The translations under genes and the position numbers were made by a program. Below are positions 33,761 to 46,250 of a DNA stretch of 64,000 nt, piece after piece (the first letter of the stretch is position 1; the number at the start of each line of letters is the position of its first letter). Origin of the DNA: Omphiscola glabra (Eukaryota; Mollusca; Gastropoda; Lymnaeidae); assembly GCA_964017045.1 (NCBI GenBank), contig OZ024794.1, forward strand, positions 56,557,108-56,621,107, written 5' to 3'. The notes beneath the pieces were generated by a model. The model ran no database searches. It saw only the letters and a program-made list of their open reading frames with translations, and was not told the DNA's origin.

Positions 33761-34685
33761 AAAATGGACAAGGACACGCGGCGCCGCCATTCGCACTCAT
33801 GTCCCATTAGACTCAATGGTATTCGGATGTCGTTTGTGGTTGTCTATTTTAGTTAAACAGAAGAAGTAAGTTTACAAACGTATAGTCCATTCAATTATCT
33901 TTCATTTGATACCAAATTTTGTCTTACAAACCCAACAACAATATTTTAAATAGTTTTTTAATCCCAACCTCTCACTTCTGGTACCAAGGTACGAATAGTC
34001 TATATATATATATATATATATATACATACAATGATGTGCAAGACTTGAGACATATGCTCGGTAATTACGTTCAAATTTTTCTATGTTTAAACCCGAAATT
34101 TTGCATCATCGAATCTAACAAATGTAAATTCATCTAACATCAGTCAAGATAAAAAAAAACTGGACAGTACCAACTGTGATTAGTCTGGAAAATATGTCTT
34201 TATAATAATGACCGAACGTGTTTAGGCTTAAACGTATAATAGCAAAAACAACAAGTTCGATTGCCACATTCTCCATACAGCTTCATTGTAAGACAGCCAA
34301 ACATCCGTGTGATGAATCCCCGACCCACCAGACAGTAACCTACGAATGGTGCACATTCAAACTTTTCACAATAAAGAGTGAGCTGGCCTTTTATGGAATC
34401 CTTTCATCTTTTAATGCATTTTGAATAGCCGTACCCGCTGCTCCAATTATCTCCTGCCGTCTACAGAAACCCCTTTCCTGTCTTCTAACTTTTGATCAAT
34501 TTCACCAAAAGGCCCCCCCCCCTTTTCCCCCAAAACAAAAAAAATAATTAATAAAAATATCCTGACGAGTTACATGTGAATATATTTGATATTCCTAAAT
34601 GCGACAGGAAATGACACGCAGACAAGACGACTGGAGCTTCTCCTGTCGGTGGGAAAGTGAGAAGAAGATCACTAAATGAAACTTC
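33758..34685. other. Unique AT-rich DNA
   Basis: No gene seen. C-run near 34512. A 68-codon plus frame at 34218-34424 has no recognised features. Confidence 0.5.
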
Positions 34686-35078
34686 AATTTTCCAACGTCA
34701 ATCCAACAATTTTCCAACGTCAGTCCAACATTTTTCCGACGTCAGTCCAACATTTTTCCGACGTCAGTCCAACATTTTTCCAACGTCAGTCCAACATGTT
34801 TCCAACGTCAGTCCAACATTTTTCCGACGTCAGTCCAACATTTTTCCGACGTCAGTCCAACATTTTTCCGACGTCAGTCCAACATTTTTTAAACGTCAGT
34901 CCAACATTTTTCCGATGTCAGTCCAACATTTTTCCGACGTCAGTCCAACATTTTTCCGACGCCAGTCCTACATTTTTCCGACGTCAGTTCAACATTTTTC
35001 CAACGTCAGTCCAACATTTTTCCAACGTCAGTCCAACATTTTTCCGACGTCAGTCCAACATTTTTCCGACGTCAACAA
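34686..35078 (+). repeat. 22-bp minisatellite with GACGTC in most units, about 17 copies
   Basis: Unit TTTTTCCGACGTCAGTCCAACA, with TCCAACGTC as a frequent variant. The centre GACGTCAG resembles a CRE half-palindrome. Two plus frames stay open for 143 and 173 codons as a by-product. Confidence 0.96.
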
Positions 35079-35384
35079 TTTCATGTAATAACTTCGCTCC
35101 TCGCCGCTCTTCGACTCGGATTACTTTCTCACAATTTAATATTGAATCAACGTTAATTGCTCGAAGGTCGTCTGGTCTCCACGACCCCAGCACATGACAC
35201 GGTTATACAAATGTGTGTCTACGGGCAGCCCAGTGCGTTTCTGCTCGGCACTCGTTTAATGGACATATGAATTGGATCAGTATGGCTCAGAGCCCGGTCA
35301 TTGCCCTCTTTGATCGTTCACAGATCTTCATGTAACTTTTCACTTGGCTCTCAGTCGCTGCGTGTTTGTCACTTTTTTTAAAAT
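35079..35384. other. Unique sequence, no gene seen
   Basis: Mixed composition, no repeats. Confidence 0.5.
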
Positions 35385-35770
35385 TTAGCTTCCAATGCAG
35401 GCTATTCAATTTTAAATCTTGATTTAGCTTCAATTGCATGTCTGTCACTTTAAAATTTTGCAAAGATTTAGCTTCCGTTGCATGTCTGTCAATTTCAAAT
35501 CTTGCAAAGATTTAGCTTCCGTTGCATGTCTGTCACTTTCAAATCTTGCAACGATTTAGCTTCCGTTGCATGCCTGTCACTTTTAAATATTGCAAAGATT
35601 TAGATTCCCTCTGAATGTCTGTCACTTTAAAATCTTGCAACGATTTAGCTTCCGTTGCATGTCTGTCCCTTTCAAATATTGCAACGATTAAGCTTCCGTT
35701 GTATGTCTGTCACTTTCAAATATTGCAACGATTAAGCTTCCGTTGTATGTCTGTCACTTTCAAATCGTGC
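35385..35770 (+). repeat. About 44-bp minisatellite, about eight copies, fairly diverged
   Basis: Unit GATTTAGCTTCCGTTGCATG followed by TCTGTCACTTTCAAATCTTG and CAAA. Copies differ at many positions, so it is older than most arrays here. Confidence 0.92.
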
Positions 35771-36309
35771 TATTGATTAAACTACCCCATTACCTATTTT
35801 TGACTTTAGAATCTTCCGATCAATGCTTCCATCGCTCCATTGATTACCTGTAGGTAGCTTAAATATTTGACCTAACTGATTGCACTAAAATTAAAATTAC
35901 AGGAAATCAAAAGCTTAATTAAAAATGTGTTCACCAATGTTATTCAGTAAGGGTGCTCGTTGTGTCGACGAATTTGTATTTTTGAAACTTGAGTTCAATA
36001 ACAGCAATTAATACCAACTCTTGTTCCACTATTTATTAACTATAAGTAACTCTTGTCAGGAATAGACAAACATAATTTTCAAATTTTAAATTTCAATGTA
36101 ATATTTTTAATTTTTTAAACGTTGTTTAAAAATATATATTTGTTTGTATTTTAGTAGTTCAATACACCTTCATTTATTTTCTTCAAATCAAAGACATTGG
36201 CTTCAGCAAAAATTTCTCCAGCGTGTGAATAAATAAAGGCATTGCTACAATTGTTTTTTCTGGTGATAAAACGGCAGATCTTTAGTGTATAACTTCAAGG
36301 TAGTCACAT
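35771..36309. other. Unique AT-rich DNA
   Basis: No gene or repeat seen. Confidence 0.5.
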
Positions 36310-36658
36310 AATCGGCATCTGACGGCACAACTCTATCTCACCATTCGTCTGACGGCACAACTCTATCTCACCATTCGTCTGACGGCACAACTCTATCTCA
36401 CCATTTGTCTGGCGGCGCAACTCTATCTCACCATTCGTCTGGCGGCGCAACTCTATCTCACCATTCGTCTGGCGGCGCAACTCTATCTCACCATTTGTCT
36501 GGCGGCGCAACTCTATCTCACCATTCGTCTGGCGGCGCAACTCTATCTCACCATTTGTCTGACGGAACAACTCTATCTCACCATTTTTCTTAAGGCACAA
36601 CTCTATCTCACCATTTGTCTTACGGCGCAACTCTATCTCACTATTTGTCTGACGGCAC
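36310..36658 (+). repeat. 30-bp minisatellite, about 11 copies
   Basis: Unit GTCTGGCGGCGCAACTCTAT followed by CTCACCATTC. Outer copies have GACGGCACAA and inner copies GGCGGCGCAA. The minus strand encodes a ten-residue pattern RRQTNGEIEL over 108 codons. Confidence 0.95.
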
Positions 36659-37135
36659 AGACGACAATTCTAGTGAATATTTCTGTAACGATGAGTTCTC
36701 TATGTATCATACAATCAATGCCAATATCGCCATCAGTTTTTAATAAAGGAAGCCATTGCGCCTATTCTGGGACATCGTTATTTCGAGTTGTACGAGGGCT
36801 TTCATTTGTATTATTGGCCTTCTGCCTTCTCCCATGTTATTCACGTGACGGGGTGTAGGTCAGTTCTCCATTTGAACCAACATTTCTCAGCTCTGCACGC
36901 CATCACACAACAGAACAACAAAACAAACACGTATGCACTCGCACGGGCGCGCACCGACACCCATCAACAACAATAAACCACTCTGCTGTAGACCTGATAA
37001 TATAGAGAAGATTGATGAAAAACCTTCGACACATTTTTTAACAAACTATTTGCTCTAACCTTGGATGTTCATCAAACGCAAAATGTGTAAATAAAAGTAT
37101 AATTTATCCAGGGTTCAGCGTAACACCAGTGAATT
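36659..37135. other. Unique DNA
   Basis: No gene seen. Confidence 0.45.
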
Positions 37136-38122
37136 AGTAGCCCATATGATCCCCTAACCCGCATGATCACTTAAACCTCATGATGACCTAACCCTCATGA
37201 TGACCTAACCCTAATGATCCACTAACCCTCATGATGACCTAACCCTCATGATGACCTAACCCTCATGATCAACTAACCCTCATGATGACCTAACACTCAT
37301 GATCCCCTAACCCTCATGATCCAATAACCCTCATGATCCAATAACCCTCATGATGACCTAACCCTCATGATGACCTAACCCTCATGATGACCTAACCCTC
37401 ATGATGACCTAACCCCCATGATCCAATAATCCTCATGATGACCTAACCCCCATGATCGCTTAACCCTCATGATCCAATAACCCTCATGATCCAATAACCC
37501 TCATGATGACCTAACCCTCATAATGACCTAACCCCCATGATGACCTAACCCTCATGATGACCTAACCCTCTGATCCAATAACCCTCATAATGACCTAACC
37601 CTCATGATGACCTAACCCCCATGATCCCCTAACCCTCATGATCCAATAACCCTCATGATCCAATAACCCTCATGATCACCTAAACCTCATGAAGACTTAA
37701 CCCTCATGATCACCTAAACCTCATCAAGACTTAACCCTCATGATGACCTAACCCTCATGATCACCTAACCCTCATGATGAGCTAGCCCTCATGATGACCT
37801 ATCCTCATGACCACCTAACCCTCATGATGACCTAATCCTCATGATGACCTAACCCTCATGATCACCTAGCCCTCATGATCCAATAACCCTCATGATGACC
37901 TAACCCTCATGATCACTTAACCCTCATGATCACCTAACCCTCATGATGACCTAGCCCTCTTGATCACCTATCCTTATGATCACCCAACCCTCATGATGAT
38001 CTATCCCTCATGATCACCTAGCCCTCATGATGACCTATCCCTCATGATCACCCAACCCTCATGATGATCTATCCCTCATGATCACCTAGCCCTCATGATG
38101 ACCTATCCCTAATGATCACCTA
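37136..38122 (+). repeat. 17-bp telomere-like minisatellite, nearly 1 kb, about 57 copies
   Basis: Unit CCTAACCCTCATGATGA. Each unit contains CCTAACCC, eight bases of the animal telomere repeat read on the C-rich strand. Variants after CATGAT (GACC, CACC, CCAA, CCCC) are intermixed in higher-order order: GATCCAATAACCCTCATGAT doublets are spread through the left two thirds, GATCACC types and TATCCCTCATGATCACC predominate on the right. Stop-rich, so no long frame. Confidence 0.96.
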
Positions 38123-38421
38123 ATGTAAGTGAGCTTCTCCAATATAGTTTTCACTGTCAGACAATCGTGACTGATCTTCATTTCAAAACGTAACAAGGTC
38201 TTTCGCAGGATTTTTACATCCGATGTGGAATCATTATACGCACGTACATTGTATGTTTGTGGCGTGTAAGAATAATAAATGTATATAAAAATTTATCATT
38301 TGAAAAAAATGGAAGGGTTTCTAAAAATGTCATCCATGTTTCAATAGGCATACGCTCATGAGCATTGGTCGTCACTGATAAGTCCGAATCATTTAACAAG
38401 CCTTGTGAACATTTCCTTATC
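38123..38421. other. Unique AT-rich DNA
   Basis: No gene seen. Confidence 0.45.
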
Positions 38422-38547
38422 GACACACACACACACACACGGACACACACACACACGCACGCACCCACACACACGGACACACACACACACACGCACGCAC
38501 ACACGGACACACACACACGGACACACACACACACTCACACAAACACA
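38422..38547 (+). repeat. CA-rich microsatellite with CGCACG and CGGACA interruptions
   Basis: Mainly (CA)n, with interruptions at 10-20 base spacing; open in several frames. Confidence 0.95.
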
Positions 38548-38601
38548 CTGTGTAGTAAAAAACTTAATCTCCACAACATTAAAAAAAAAATCAGTCTAAT
38601 A

Positions 38602-38978
38602 CACCGCTCCTCCAACTACGTCCCGCGGGCCAGATACGACTCGCTAGGGTCCATATACCCGGCCTGCTTGGATTTCCTTCGGTAACCCGGGTAGCAGATA
38701 CAAACTTAGAACCGCCATGGAGAATCTTGCTAGCCAAAAGTTGGACCACAGTTTTCATTGAAATAAAAATTATTGTCTGTCTTCTTTGTGATTCAAACTG
38801 TCCTTCATTTTAAATATTGTAGAGTTGATGTGTCCTTTTTTCTTTCGCACTGCTAATAAGATATGTACAGTGTGCGTAGGAATTCGTTCATATTTTTTAT
38901 TCAAATTATAGTCCAGCCCCAAAGATTATAAAAGGGTCATGGAAATGTTCTCCTGATTAAAAAGTTTGAGGACCCCTG
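38602..38978. mobile_element. hAT element, 377 bp, non-autonomous, 8-bp target duplication
   Basis: Right end reads AAAGTTTGAGGACCCCTG, the complement of the hAT-type CAGGGGTCCTCAAACTTT. The left end is a diverged CACCGCTCCTCCAACTACG followed by CCCGCGGGCC, a phrase typical of hAT families in animals. Flanks GTCTAATA (38594-38601) and GTCTGATA (38979-38986) match at seven of eight bases. No transposase frame is visible. A different family from the SPIN-like copies. Confidence 0.82.
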
Positions 38979-39395
38979 GTCTGATACTTTAATTTGGCGA
39001 GTGAAGTATTTTGATAAAATAAGGTGTGTGGTTGGTTTTTGTTGTTTGCGTGTTTTTGTGTGTGTGTGTGGTTTTTTTTAGGGGTGATGAGAGTGGGGGA
39101 CTTCCAAAAAATTATTTTTGTACGAGTTGACCAAAACCGTTTTCACAAAGACACTTATTTCCGTTTGTCAATTATTTGGAGAATTGGAAATGTCAGTGCT
39201 CAAGAAGACCAAAGATGAAGTGATATTTAAGTAGAAGTGATTCCTTCTGGCGTTTACACGTAGGGCACCGGAGTCAGACACTTCTGAGCTTAGTCAGCGC
39301 AATGAAGTCGTCAATAGTTTTCTGACATCAGTTCCATATAAAAGATGGAAGAAAACAGGCATTGAAGGATTCAGGATTTGCGTACTTGTCGTTGA
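38979..39395. other. Unique DNA
   Basis: A short (TG)n tract near 39055; no gene seen. Confidence 0.5.
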
Positions 39396-39885
39396 AATGA
39401 ACAATTCTTTTTACCGGTGAGATGAACAATTCTATTCTCTGATGAATTGAACAATTCGATTTACTGATAAGATGAACAATTCTATTTACCGATGAGATGA
39501 ACAATTCTATTCTCTAATGAGTTAAACAATTATATTTACTGATATGATGAACAATTCTATTTGCTGCTGAAATGAACAATTCTATTCAATGATGAGATTA
39601 ACAATTATATTTACCGATAAGATGAACAATTCTATTTACCGATGAAATGAAAAATTATATTCACTGATGAGTTTAACAATTCTATTTACTGATAAGATGA
39701 ACAATTCTATGTACTGCTGAGATGAACAATTCTATATACCGATGAGATGAACAATTCTATTCACTGATGAGATGAACTATTCGATTTACCAATGAGATTA
39801 ACAATTCAATTCACTGATGATATGAAAGATTCTATTCACGGTGAAATGAACAATTCTATTTACCGATGAGATGAACAATTCTATA
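39396..39885 (+). repeat. 24-25-bp minisatellite, about 19 diverged copies
   Basis: Unit AACAATTCTATTTACCGATGAGATG, with many substitutions (TTCACTGATG, TTTGCTGCTG). Copies lose or gain single bases. Confidence 0.93.
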
Positions 39886-40229
39886 AATCAACAAAGACAG
39901 TACTGCTTGATGCCATGAGCAATTTAGAAATGGACAAAATGAGAGAGGGGCGGGGCAAAGGGTTAGGCGCTGCGTGTAAGGGAGACGACTCACCAAATGA
40001 AATGAATGCTTCACCCAGCAAGTTTTACGTCCAGATATGACACAGGCGTCTTATGTAAGCATTGCGGGAGATGACAGATTGGATGATAACCCCCGGGACA
40101 CGTGACACACGAGTGATGGATGAGCGATGGATGAGTGATGGATGAGCGATGGCATTTTCCTTTTTTGACTTTCTTGGAGAGGTCACGTGGTGAGATGATG
40201 GCACAGTTTCAATGCGTTAGTGAGCTGTT
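39886..40229. other. Unique DNA with a short duplication
   Basis: GATGGATGAGCGATGGATGA type 20-base repeats at 40116-40152. No gene seen. Confidence 0.55.
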
Positions 40230-40496
40230 TATTAAGCTGTTTAGTATGCTATATTTAGTATGCTGTTTAGTAAGCTGTTCAGTAAGCTGTTTAGTAAGCT
40301 GTTTAGTATGCTGTTTAGCAAGCTGTTTAGTAGGCTGTTTAGTAAGCTGTTTAGTAAGCTTTTTAGTAAGCTGTTTAGTAAGCTGTTTAGTAACATTTTA
40401 GTAAGCTGTTTAGTAAGCTGTTTAGTAGGCTGTTTAGTAAGCTGTTTAGTCAACTGTTTAGTCAGCTGTTTAGTAAGTTGTTTAGTAAGCTGTTTA
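40230..40496 (+). repeat. 12-bp minisatellite, about 21 copies
   Basis: Unit GCTGTTTAGTAA with changes such as TATGCTG, TAGGCTG and TCAACTG. Frames on both strands stay open in parts. Confidence 0.95.
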
Positions 40497-43280
40497 TAGC
40501 TTGATTTGGTGTTTACTTCGTAGCTGCGGATTTGATCAGCACTGCAAACAATTAGCTGGATTTACTCCTTTAATAGCAGGTATGGAGTTCAGTATCATAT
40601 ACAGACTATTAAGAAAAAGTCAACCATTGCCATCTGAAAATCGAAACCAAAGTAGGATATGATTGCTAGATTCAGACCCCCTATTACATTTAGGAAGAAA
40701 ACGTATATAATTGTATGCTCCAAATACCTGCCGAGACAAAGAAGATGACAGTGTAAATTATTCGAAGGTAAAATTCAGGGGGAAAAAAGAAAAATTTTAT
40801 TTTAAAAAAATCATTTTTCTTTTTTACCTTCTGAGTATCTCACAGTGTTGAAAAAGAATTAGGACATTATTATAGGCAGATACAACATGTGTTTGGTTAG
40901 CTAAAATATACAGTGTTTGTCATATACACGATTACTAATAACCAAACTCCGATTATAAAAATATATATTTAAAAGAGAACTCGTGTTTATTGTTCTCATT
41001 GAAATACAGGAGAAGTCATGGCTTCGAAGGTCAAAACCTAAGTGTCACTCTCAATACTTTTTATTCTTTCTTTTTTTTTTTAATCTCATAAATCTTTGTA
41101 ATATTGGCTCTCTTCTGGACATCTCTGTGCGGCTGGCTCTCCTCTAAGCAATCTGACTTAATGCGTGGTTGCAGCTGGCTGCCATTGTTGGTTAGAGGCT
41201 AGTCCTTAGAGCAGAAGGGAAGAAGATAGCGTCTCGGCCAATCAAAAGTGAATACGTTAATTTGTTGATAGGATCGTCTGGTGGAAACCAATGGCGTCTC
41301 AATGGTCTTATCCATGTCTGCCGGGTCGAAAATTAATGAGACCATCGAATCATAGACATAATCCAGATTATGAAGAAATTCATATAATCTTTACTTAAAC
41401 TTAAAAACCAATTTGTAGAAAAAACGCAATATTTTCAAAATACACAAAAGTCCAATTATTTTTGGAATGATTCATTAAAATATGAAAAAGAATTGTCGCT
41501 AGGTTGCGACTCGTGTTAATCAAAGCAGAATACAAGATAATGTTTCACAGCTGTGAACACTAGTTCAAATTCGGGCGTTGTTAGTTCAATTCGGTCAAAT
41601 AAAAGGATAAAATGGCGCGTTCTAGGTGAAGGTCACCAATTTAGGTCAAGGCTTTTGTCGTTTTGTGACGTACAAAATAAAACGGTGAAGAATGGGATTA
41701 TCCTCCATACAGAAAATTAAAATGTGTGTGAGCCACAAGCCAGAGCTTTCAAATCTGTATGAGAAGGGTTTAGCGCTAGGTGTAGGTTGGACTAGAGTTT
41801 TAGACCTAGTGCACATAACTAAATCATGATATTGTATAGGTACGAACTATAAAAACACCAGTCACTTGTACAAATACATATCACACGTTAAAAAAAAACA
41901 ATCATTTACAAAATATATTCGTATCAAATTATCGTGAAAATGTGAGCTACTTAAGAAATACACATTGCGAGCGTCATGCGGAAAAAAATGTGAAAGTTAT
42001 GAGACAAAGAGAAGTTTCAGCTATATTTGGCTGACCCTTGGGTTTGTCTGTTTCGAAATATAACATAAGAATTCATTTAAATGAAATTATTCAAACATTT
42101 TATGGCGAGAAGTAACATTTCTTACCAATGATTTTTGTAAAAAGTTGAATGGTTCGTTCAACGACCTCACAGAAAGCCTTAGTGACGTAAATAGGTTGGG
42201 AACAAAGGCTCTTGGACTACAACTCTCTAAATAGTGGCCCAATTATTGAATTAATGTTGAAAATTTAAAGTTAACGCATGTCTGTGCCTCTATTACAACG
42301 ACAATGATGTGCCGACTTTTAACAAAGACAGTGATGTGCCTTTATTAGAAAGACATTGGCGTATATTTACTGAGTAATTTTTGTTAAGACACGGGGGTCA
42401 TTGTCCACATTCACCTGGCTTCTTATTTAGATCTTGTCTTCGTATCCTAATCTGCCTTGCGTATCGCGTAAATGACAACATGAATGTATAAAAATTATGT
42501 TCTCTTTATCAGAAAATGTTATTAACAGGATACAGACGATATTATCTAGATTATAACCAAACAAAGGTTGCAAACTCATTGGGAAAGTACACATATTTTT
42601 ATGAATATATTTGAAGATCATTGATAAATAATTACTTTTTTTTTATTTGAAAACAACAATTCTGAATAAGTTGAAAAAGTAAAGAAAGGCAGATATAATT
42701 TTTTCCGATAAGCCCTTTATTCATGGTGTCGTTATCCCAGAATACAAAATGTATCTCCTGACCCAAAAATTGTGCGTGCTAAATTTATGTTAAAAACTTA
42801 AATCTGCCAAATTTGAAGTAACGCAAGTTTTGGGGAAAAAAATACGTTATAAGCCAAGATTACTTGAGGACCCGAAGTTGGCACGTGGACATCAAAGAAA
42901 GTGGGTAGATATTTTTTTTTAACTGAAGCGTGTCGTGTTTGAAAATCGATAAAATGTCGAGGGAAATCGTAGTTTCGGAAAGCGTACTAACCATATCTAG
43001 TGTGAACCGCTGCTGATTTAGTTATCCTTGTGGGAACCGCTGGAGCATTTAGTTAACCTGGCGTGACAAACACGATGGTGAGTCGACCAGATCACTTGAA
43101 CACGAAGTCAATGGGTTTATTCTGTCTCTGACAAATTGATGATAGACGATGACAGTGATCGCATCACAGTGTGCTGGACCGGTGAAGGTTTTACAACAAC
43201 CTCACATCAACAGGATGCTACCCTTTTCGACCCGTTTTTAGTGAACATGGCTGTGACAGTGAACACATTTATTTACTAGG
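40497..43280. other. Long unique AT-rich stretch, no gene seen
   Basis: About 2.8 kb without tandem arrays, unusual for this window. CGACCTCACAGAAAGCC near 42163 is shared with 6479-6495 and is followed by AGGTTGGGAAC, which looks like a mobile-element end. CTGGCTCTC words near 41105-41140 recur twice. No coding signal. Confidence 0.5.
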
Positions 43281-43443
43281 ACTAACCAGTGAACACCAAC
43301 AGGTCACGGTAATGTTCCCGTCTGACCAGTGAACACCCAAAGGTCAAGGCAATGTTCCCGTCTGACCAGTGAACACCAAAAGGTCAAGGCAATGTTCCCG
43401 TCTGACCGGTGAACACCAACAGGTCATGGTAATGTTCCCGTCT
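43281..43443 (+). repeat. 40-bp minisatellite, about four copies
   Basis: Unit CTGACCAGTGAACACCAAAA followed by GGTCAAGGCAATGTTCCCGT. Confidence 0.95.
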
Positions 43444-44159
43444 GCAACACTGGCGTTCACGGCCTACAACATGATGAGTTGATTTGTCCGATGCTCATCA
43501 AAATTTGTCCACACGACTCCCCCCCCCCCCCCCCAGCTATGAAGGTGTCCATTTCATTTCAAGGATTTGATTGACCTTGTTGCCCGTCAACATTTAAGCT
43601 AATTAAAACGAGTTGGACTGGAGTAGAACTACTCAAAACTTTCGTGGGCTTGTGAAAATAACATCGTTTAAAAGTGTATATTAATTTATCTGCTCGCCAC
43701 CATTTTAAATACAATCGAAGCACAAATATACCTGAACTATACATGAACAATACCTGAACCATACCTGAACTATACCCGGAGAATCATGATTTACTGGTTA
43801 GTGCCTGATGACGATTCAAGAACATAATATTTTTAAGCGTTGTAGGCCAAGGCAGGCATACTTTATAATTGGGTTATGAATTTAATTTTCGAATGCGTCC
43901 CTGATACACCATGGTTTTTTTCTGCTTATCCTATAGGTCGTAAACAACTAAACAACAACAAACAAACAAAAAAACCACACAAAACAAGAAACAAAAAAAC
44001 CTTCTTGACACATTTCAATCTTAGGCTTTTGGGTTCAATACCCGTCAAAAAATACATTTATACAATTTTTAAAATTGGCAGCCTGTACTCTACTGTGTTT
44101 GCCTCCCCACCCAACCCCATTTTTTAAAGTTATTTTTTACAAACGTCGTTTGTAGTCAA
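43444..44159. other. Unique DNA with a C-run near 43519
   Basis: C-run of about 16. Repeats of ACCTGAAC(C/T)ATAC at 43730-43780. An 83-codon plus frame at 43876-44127 is lysine- and asparagine-rich, with no domain seen. Confidence 0.5.
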
Positions 44160-44642
44160 CTGATTGACCACACCGCTGGTTTTATTGACCACACCACTGG
44201 TTTTATTGACCATCCTGATTCACCATATCCAGCCAGTACCAATCATTGTCTACCCTGATTCACCATATCCAGCCAGTACGAATCAGTGTCTACCACGATT
44301 CACCATATCCAGCCAGTACGAATCAGTGGCTACCCTGATTCACCATATCCAGCCAGTACGAATCAGTGGCTACCCTGATTCACCATATCCAGCCAGTACG
44401 AATCAGTGGCTACCCTGATTCACCATATCCAGCCAGTACGAATCAGTGGCTACCCTGATTCACCATATCCAGCCAGTACGAATCAGTGGCTACCCTGATT
44501 CACCATATCCAGCCAGTACGAATCAGTGTCTACCCTGATTCACCATATCCAGCCAGTACGAATCAGTGGCTACCCTGATTCACCATATCCAGCCAGTACG
44601 AATCAGTGTCTATCCTGATTCACCATATCCAGCCAGTACGAA
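44160..44642 (+). repeat. 40-bp minisatellite preceded by a 21-bp repeat
   Basis: ATTGACCACACCGCTGGTTTT occurs about two and a half times to 44204. It leads directly into about eleven copies of CTGATTCACCATATCCAGCC then AGTACGAATCAGTGGCTACC, which are highly uniform. Confidence 0.96.
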
Positions 44643-45854
44643 TCTATTTACAACGCTCGCCGGATTTTTTTGATTTTGTTAAAATATCTCTATACAGTAC
44701 CACAGACTTTTCTCGCCCCGCCCTTATATTTCCGACTTCCATCGAAACGCCTTCGTGACAGTTTTAAAGTTGATCAAAGTGCACACGCTTTGTATGCATT
44801 GGGCCTCTACGGCTGGGATCTGTGCTGATTCCAGGCTTTCAGAGACGACAGGGCAATCGTCCAACCTTAACACCTATACTTAGACTGGAAATCCCTCCAC
44901 TTCGTTAGGTACGACCTTCAAAAGTCGGCCAAATTTAAAACATGCGCTCCACGTACTGATTAATGTTTTTTTTCATAGAAGAAGTAGACGTGAAAAGACC
45001 GTGATGGTTAACAGTATCAAGGAAATCCAAAGAGACATACACCGTGGAGTTTAACGGGAAGGGGGAGATCACCGTGACCTGTAGAAATAGCAGGGAAGGG
45101 GAGATCAGCTATTTCAGATATGGTAAAGGAAATATCAGAGGATTAAAATAAACCACATCAAAATTTCATCATCATCAGTGGCACTATTATATCAAACGCT
45201 TTTCAAGTTAAAGCAATAGTTTAGGTTTAAACCGTGTTTTGTTTCTACTTGGGTGATATTTTTGCGATTAATTGTGCGTTATATCACTGAGTGCAGTTGG
45301 GGGAAATGGCGTGGAATCATGGTGCTGCTCTCTGATATGGAGGTTTTTTTCATACTTATCCATGTAGTTTGCCGTGAGGAATGCAGTTACATCGAGGGAT
45401 CACATTGCTGAAATGGTTCAAGTCACATCTAACAAAAGAACAATCGAATCTCTTCCAACCTGCATGCACGGCAATGTCACCAAAACAAGGTGTTTATTTA
45501 TTTTTGTTTTTTATTTTACTTTTTGAATATGATACGCATTTTGAATTGAACTGAAAATTCCTGAGCCATAAAGGTGACGGTTTTGTTTAAACAAATGGTA
45601 TTATAATTTATTTATTTTTAAATCCCGTAGTTACAATTTTTCCCCGAAATGTCTCTTGAGACATGTTATGGCGGCGTATGCTTTCATTCAAATAGCTCAC
45701 CAAACGTGTGCAATAAACGAGTGAAAAGTGACCCTGGGGGTTCGTGGCCATCCTCGTTAACGCATTTTACCATTACGATGCAATAAATTTACACTTCCTT
45801 TTGTAAAAAAAACCCCCAGTCAGTGAACTAACAGTTACTAACCCGCTACATGAT
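44643..45854. other. Unique DNA, no gene seen
   Basis: Mixed composition between 44700 and 45130, then AT-rich. No repeats or domains seen. Confidence 0.5.
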
Positions 45855-45863
45855 ATGGTTTAG

Positions 45864-46241
45864 GGTTACCGGAAATTTGATCGAAAGAAATTTCGTCGAC
45901 GGAGGATTGATCGACGGAAATTTGATCGAACGGAAATTTGATCGAATCTTTTTTTCAGTTCATACGTTAAAATTTTCGTCAAATTTTTTTTTGAACGCAC
46001 TGTAATAAATAGTCAAACAAAATAATGCATCCAAAAATAAAATTGAAGCAAAAAAAGAAAAAAAGATTCGACCAAATTTCCGTTCGATCAAATTTTCGTT
46101 CGATCAAATTTCTGTCGATCAAATTTCTGTCGACCAAATTTCTGTCGATCAAATTTCTGTCGATCAAATTTCTATCGATCAAATTTCTGTCGACCAAATT
46201 TCCGTTCGATCAAATTTCTGTCGATCAAATTTCCGGATACA
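45864..46241. mobile_element. Fold-back element with tandem-repeat arms and perfect 9-bp target duplication
   Basis: Begins GGTTACCGGAAATTTGATCG and ends CGATCAAATTTCCGGATACA. Flanked by perfect ATGGTTTAG (45855-45863 and 46242-46250). Same family as 27697-27994. The centre (about 45990-46055) is in the opposite orientation relative to the first copy. The right arm is expanded: GATCAAATTTCTGTC words run about ten times from 46070 to 46236, whereas the left arm has about five, so one arm has grown as a minisatellite. No protein coded; the open frames over it are by-products. Confidence 0.88.
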
Positions 46242-46250
46242 ATGGTTTAG

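Noticed and set aside
36310..36658. 30-bp repeats as a CRISPR array
   Set aside because: Head-to-tail tandem units without spacers.
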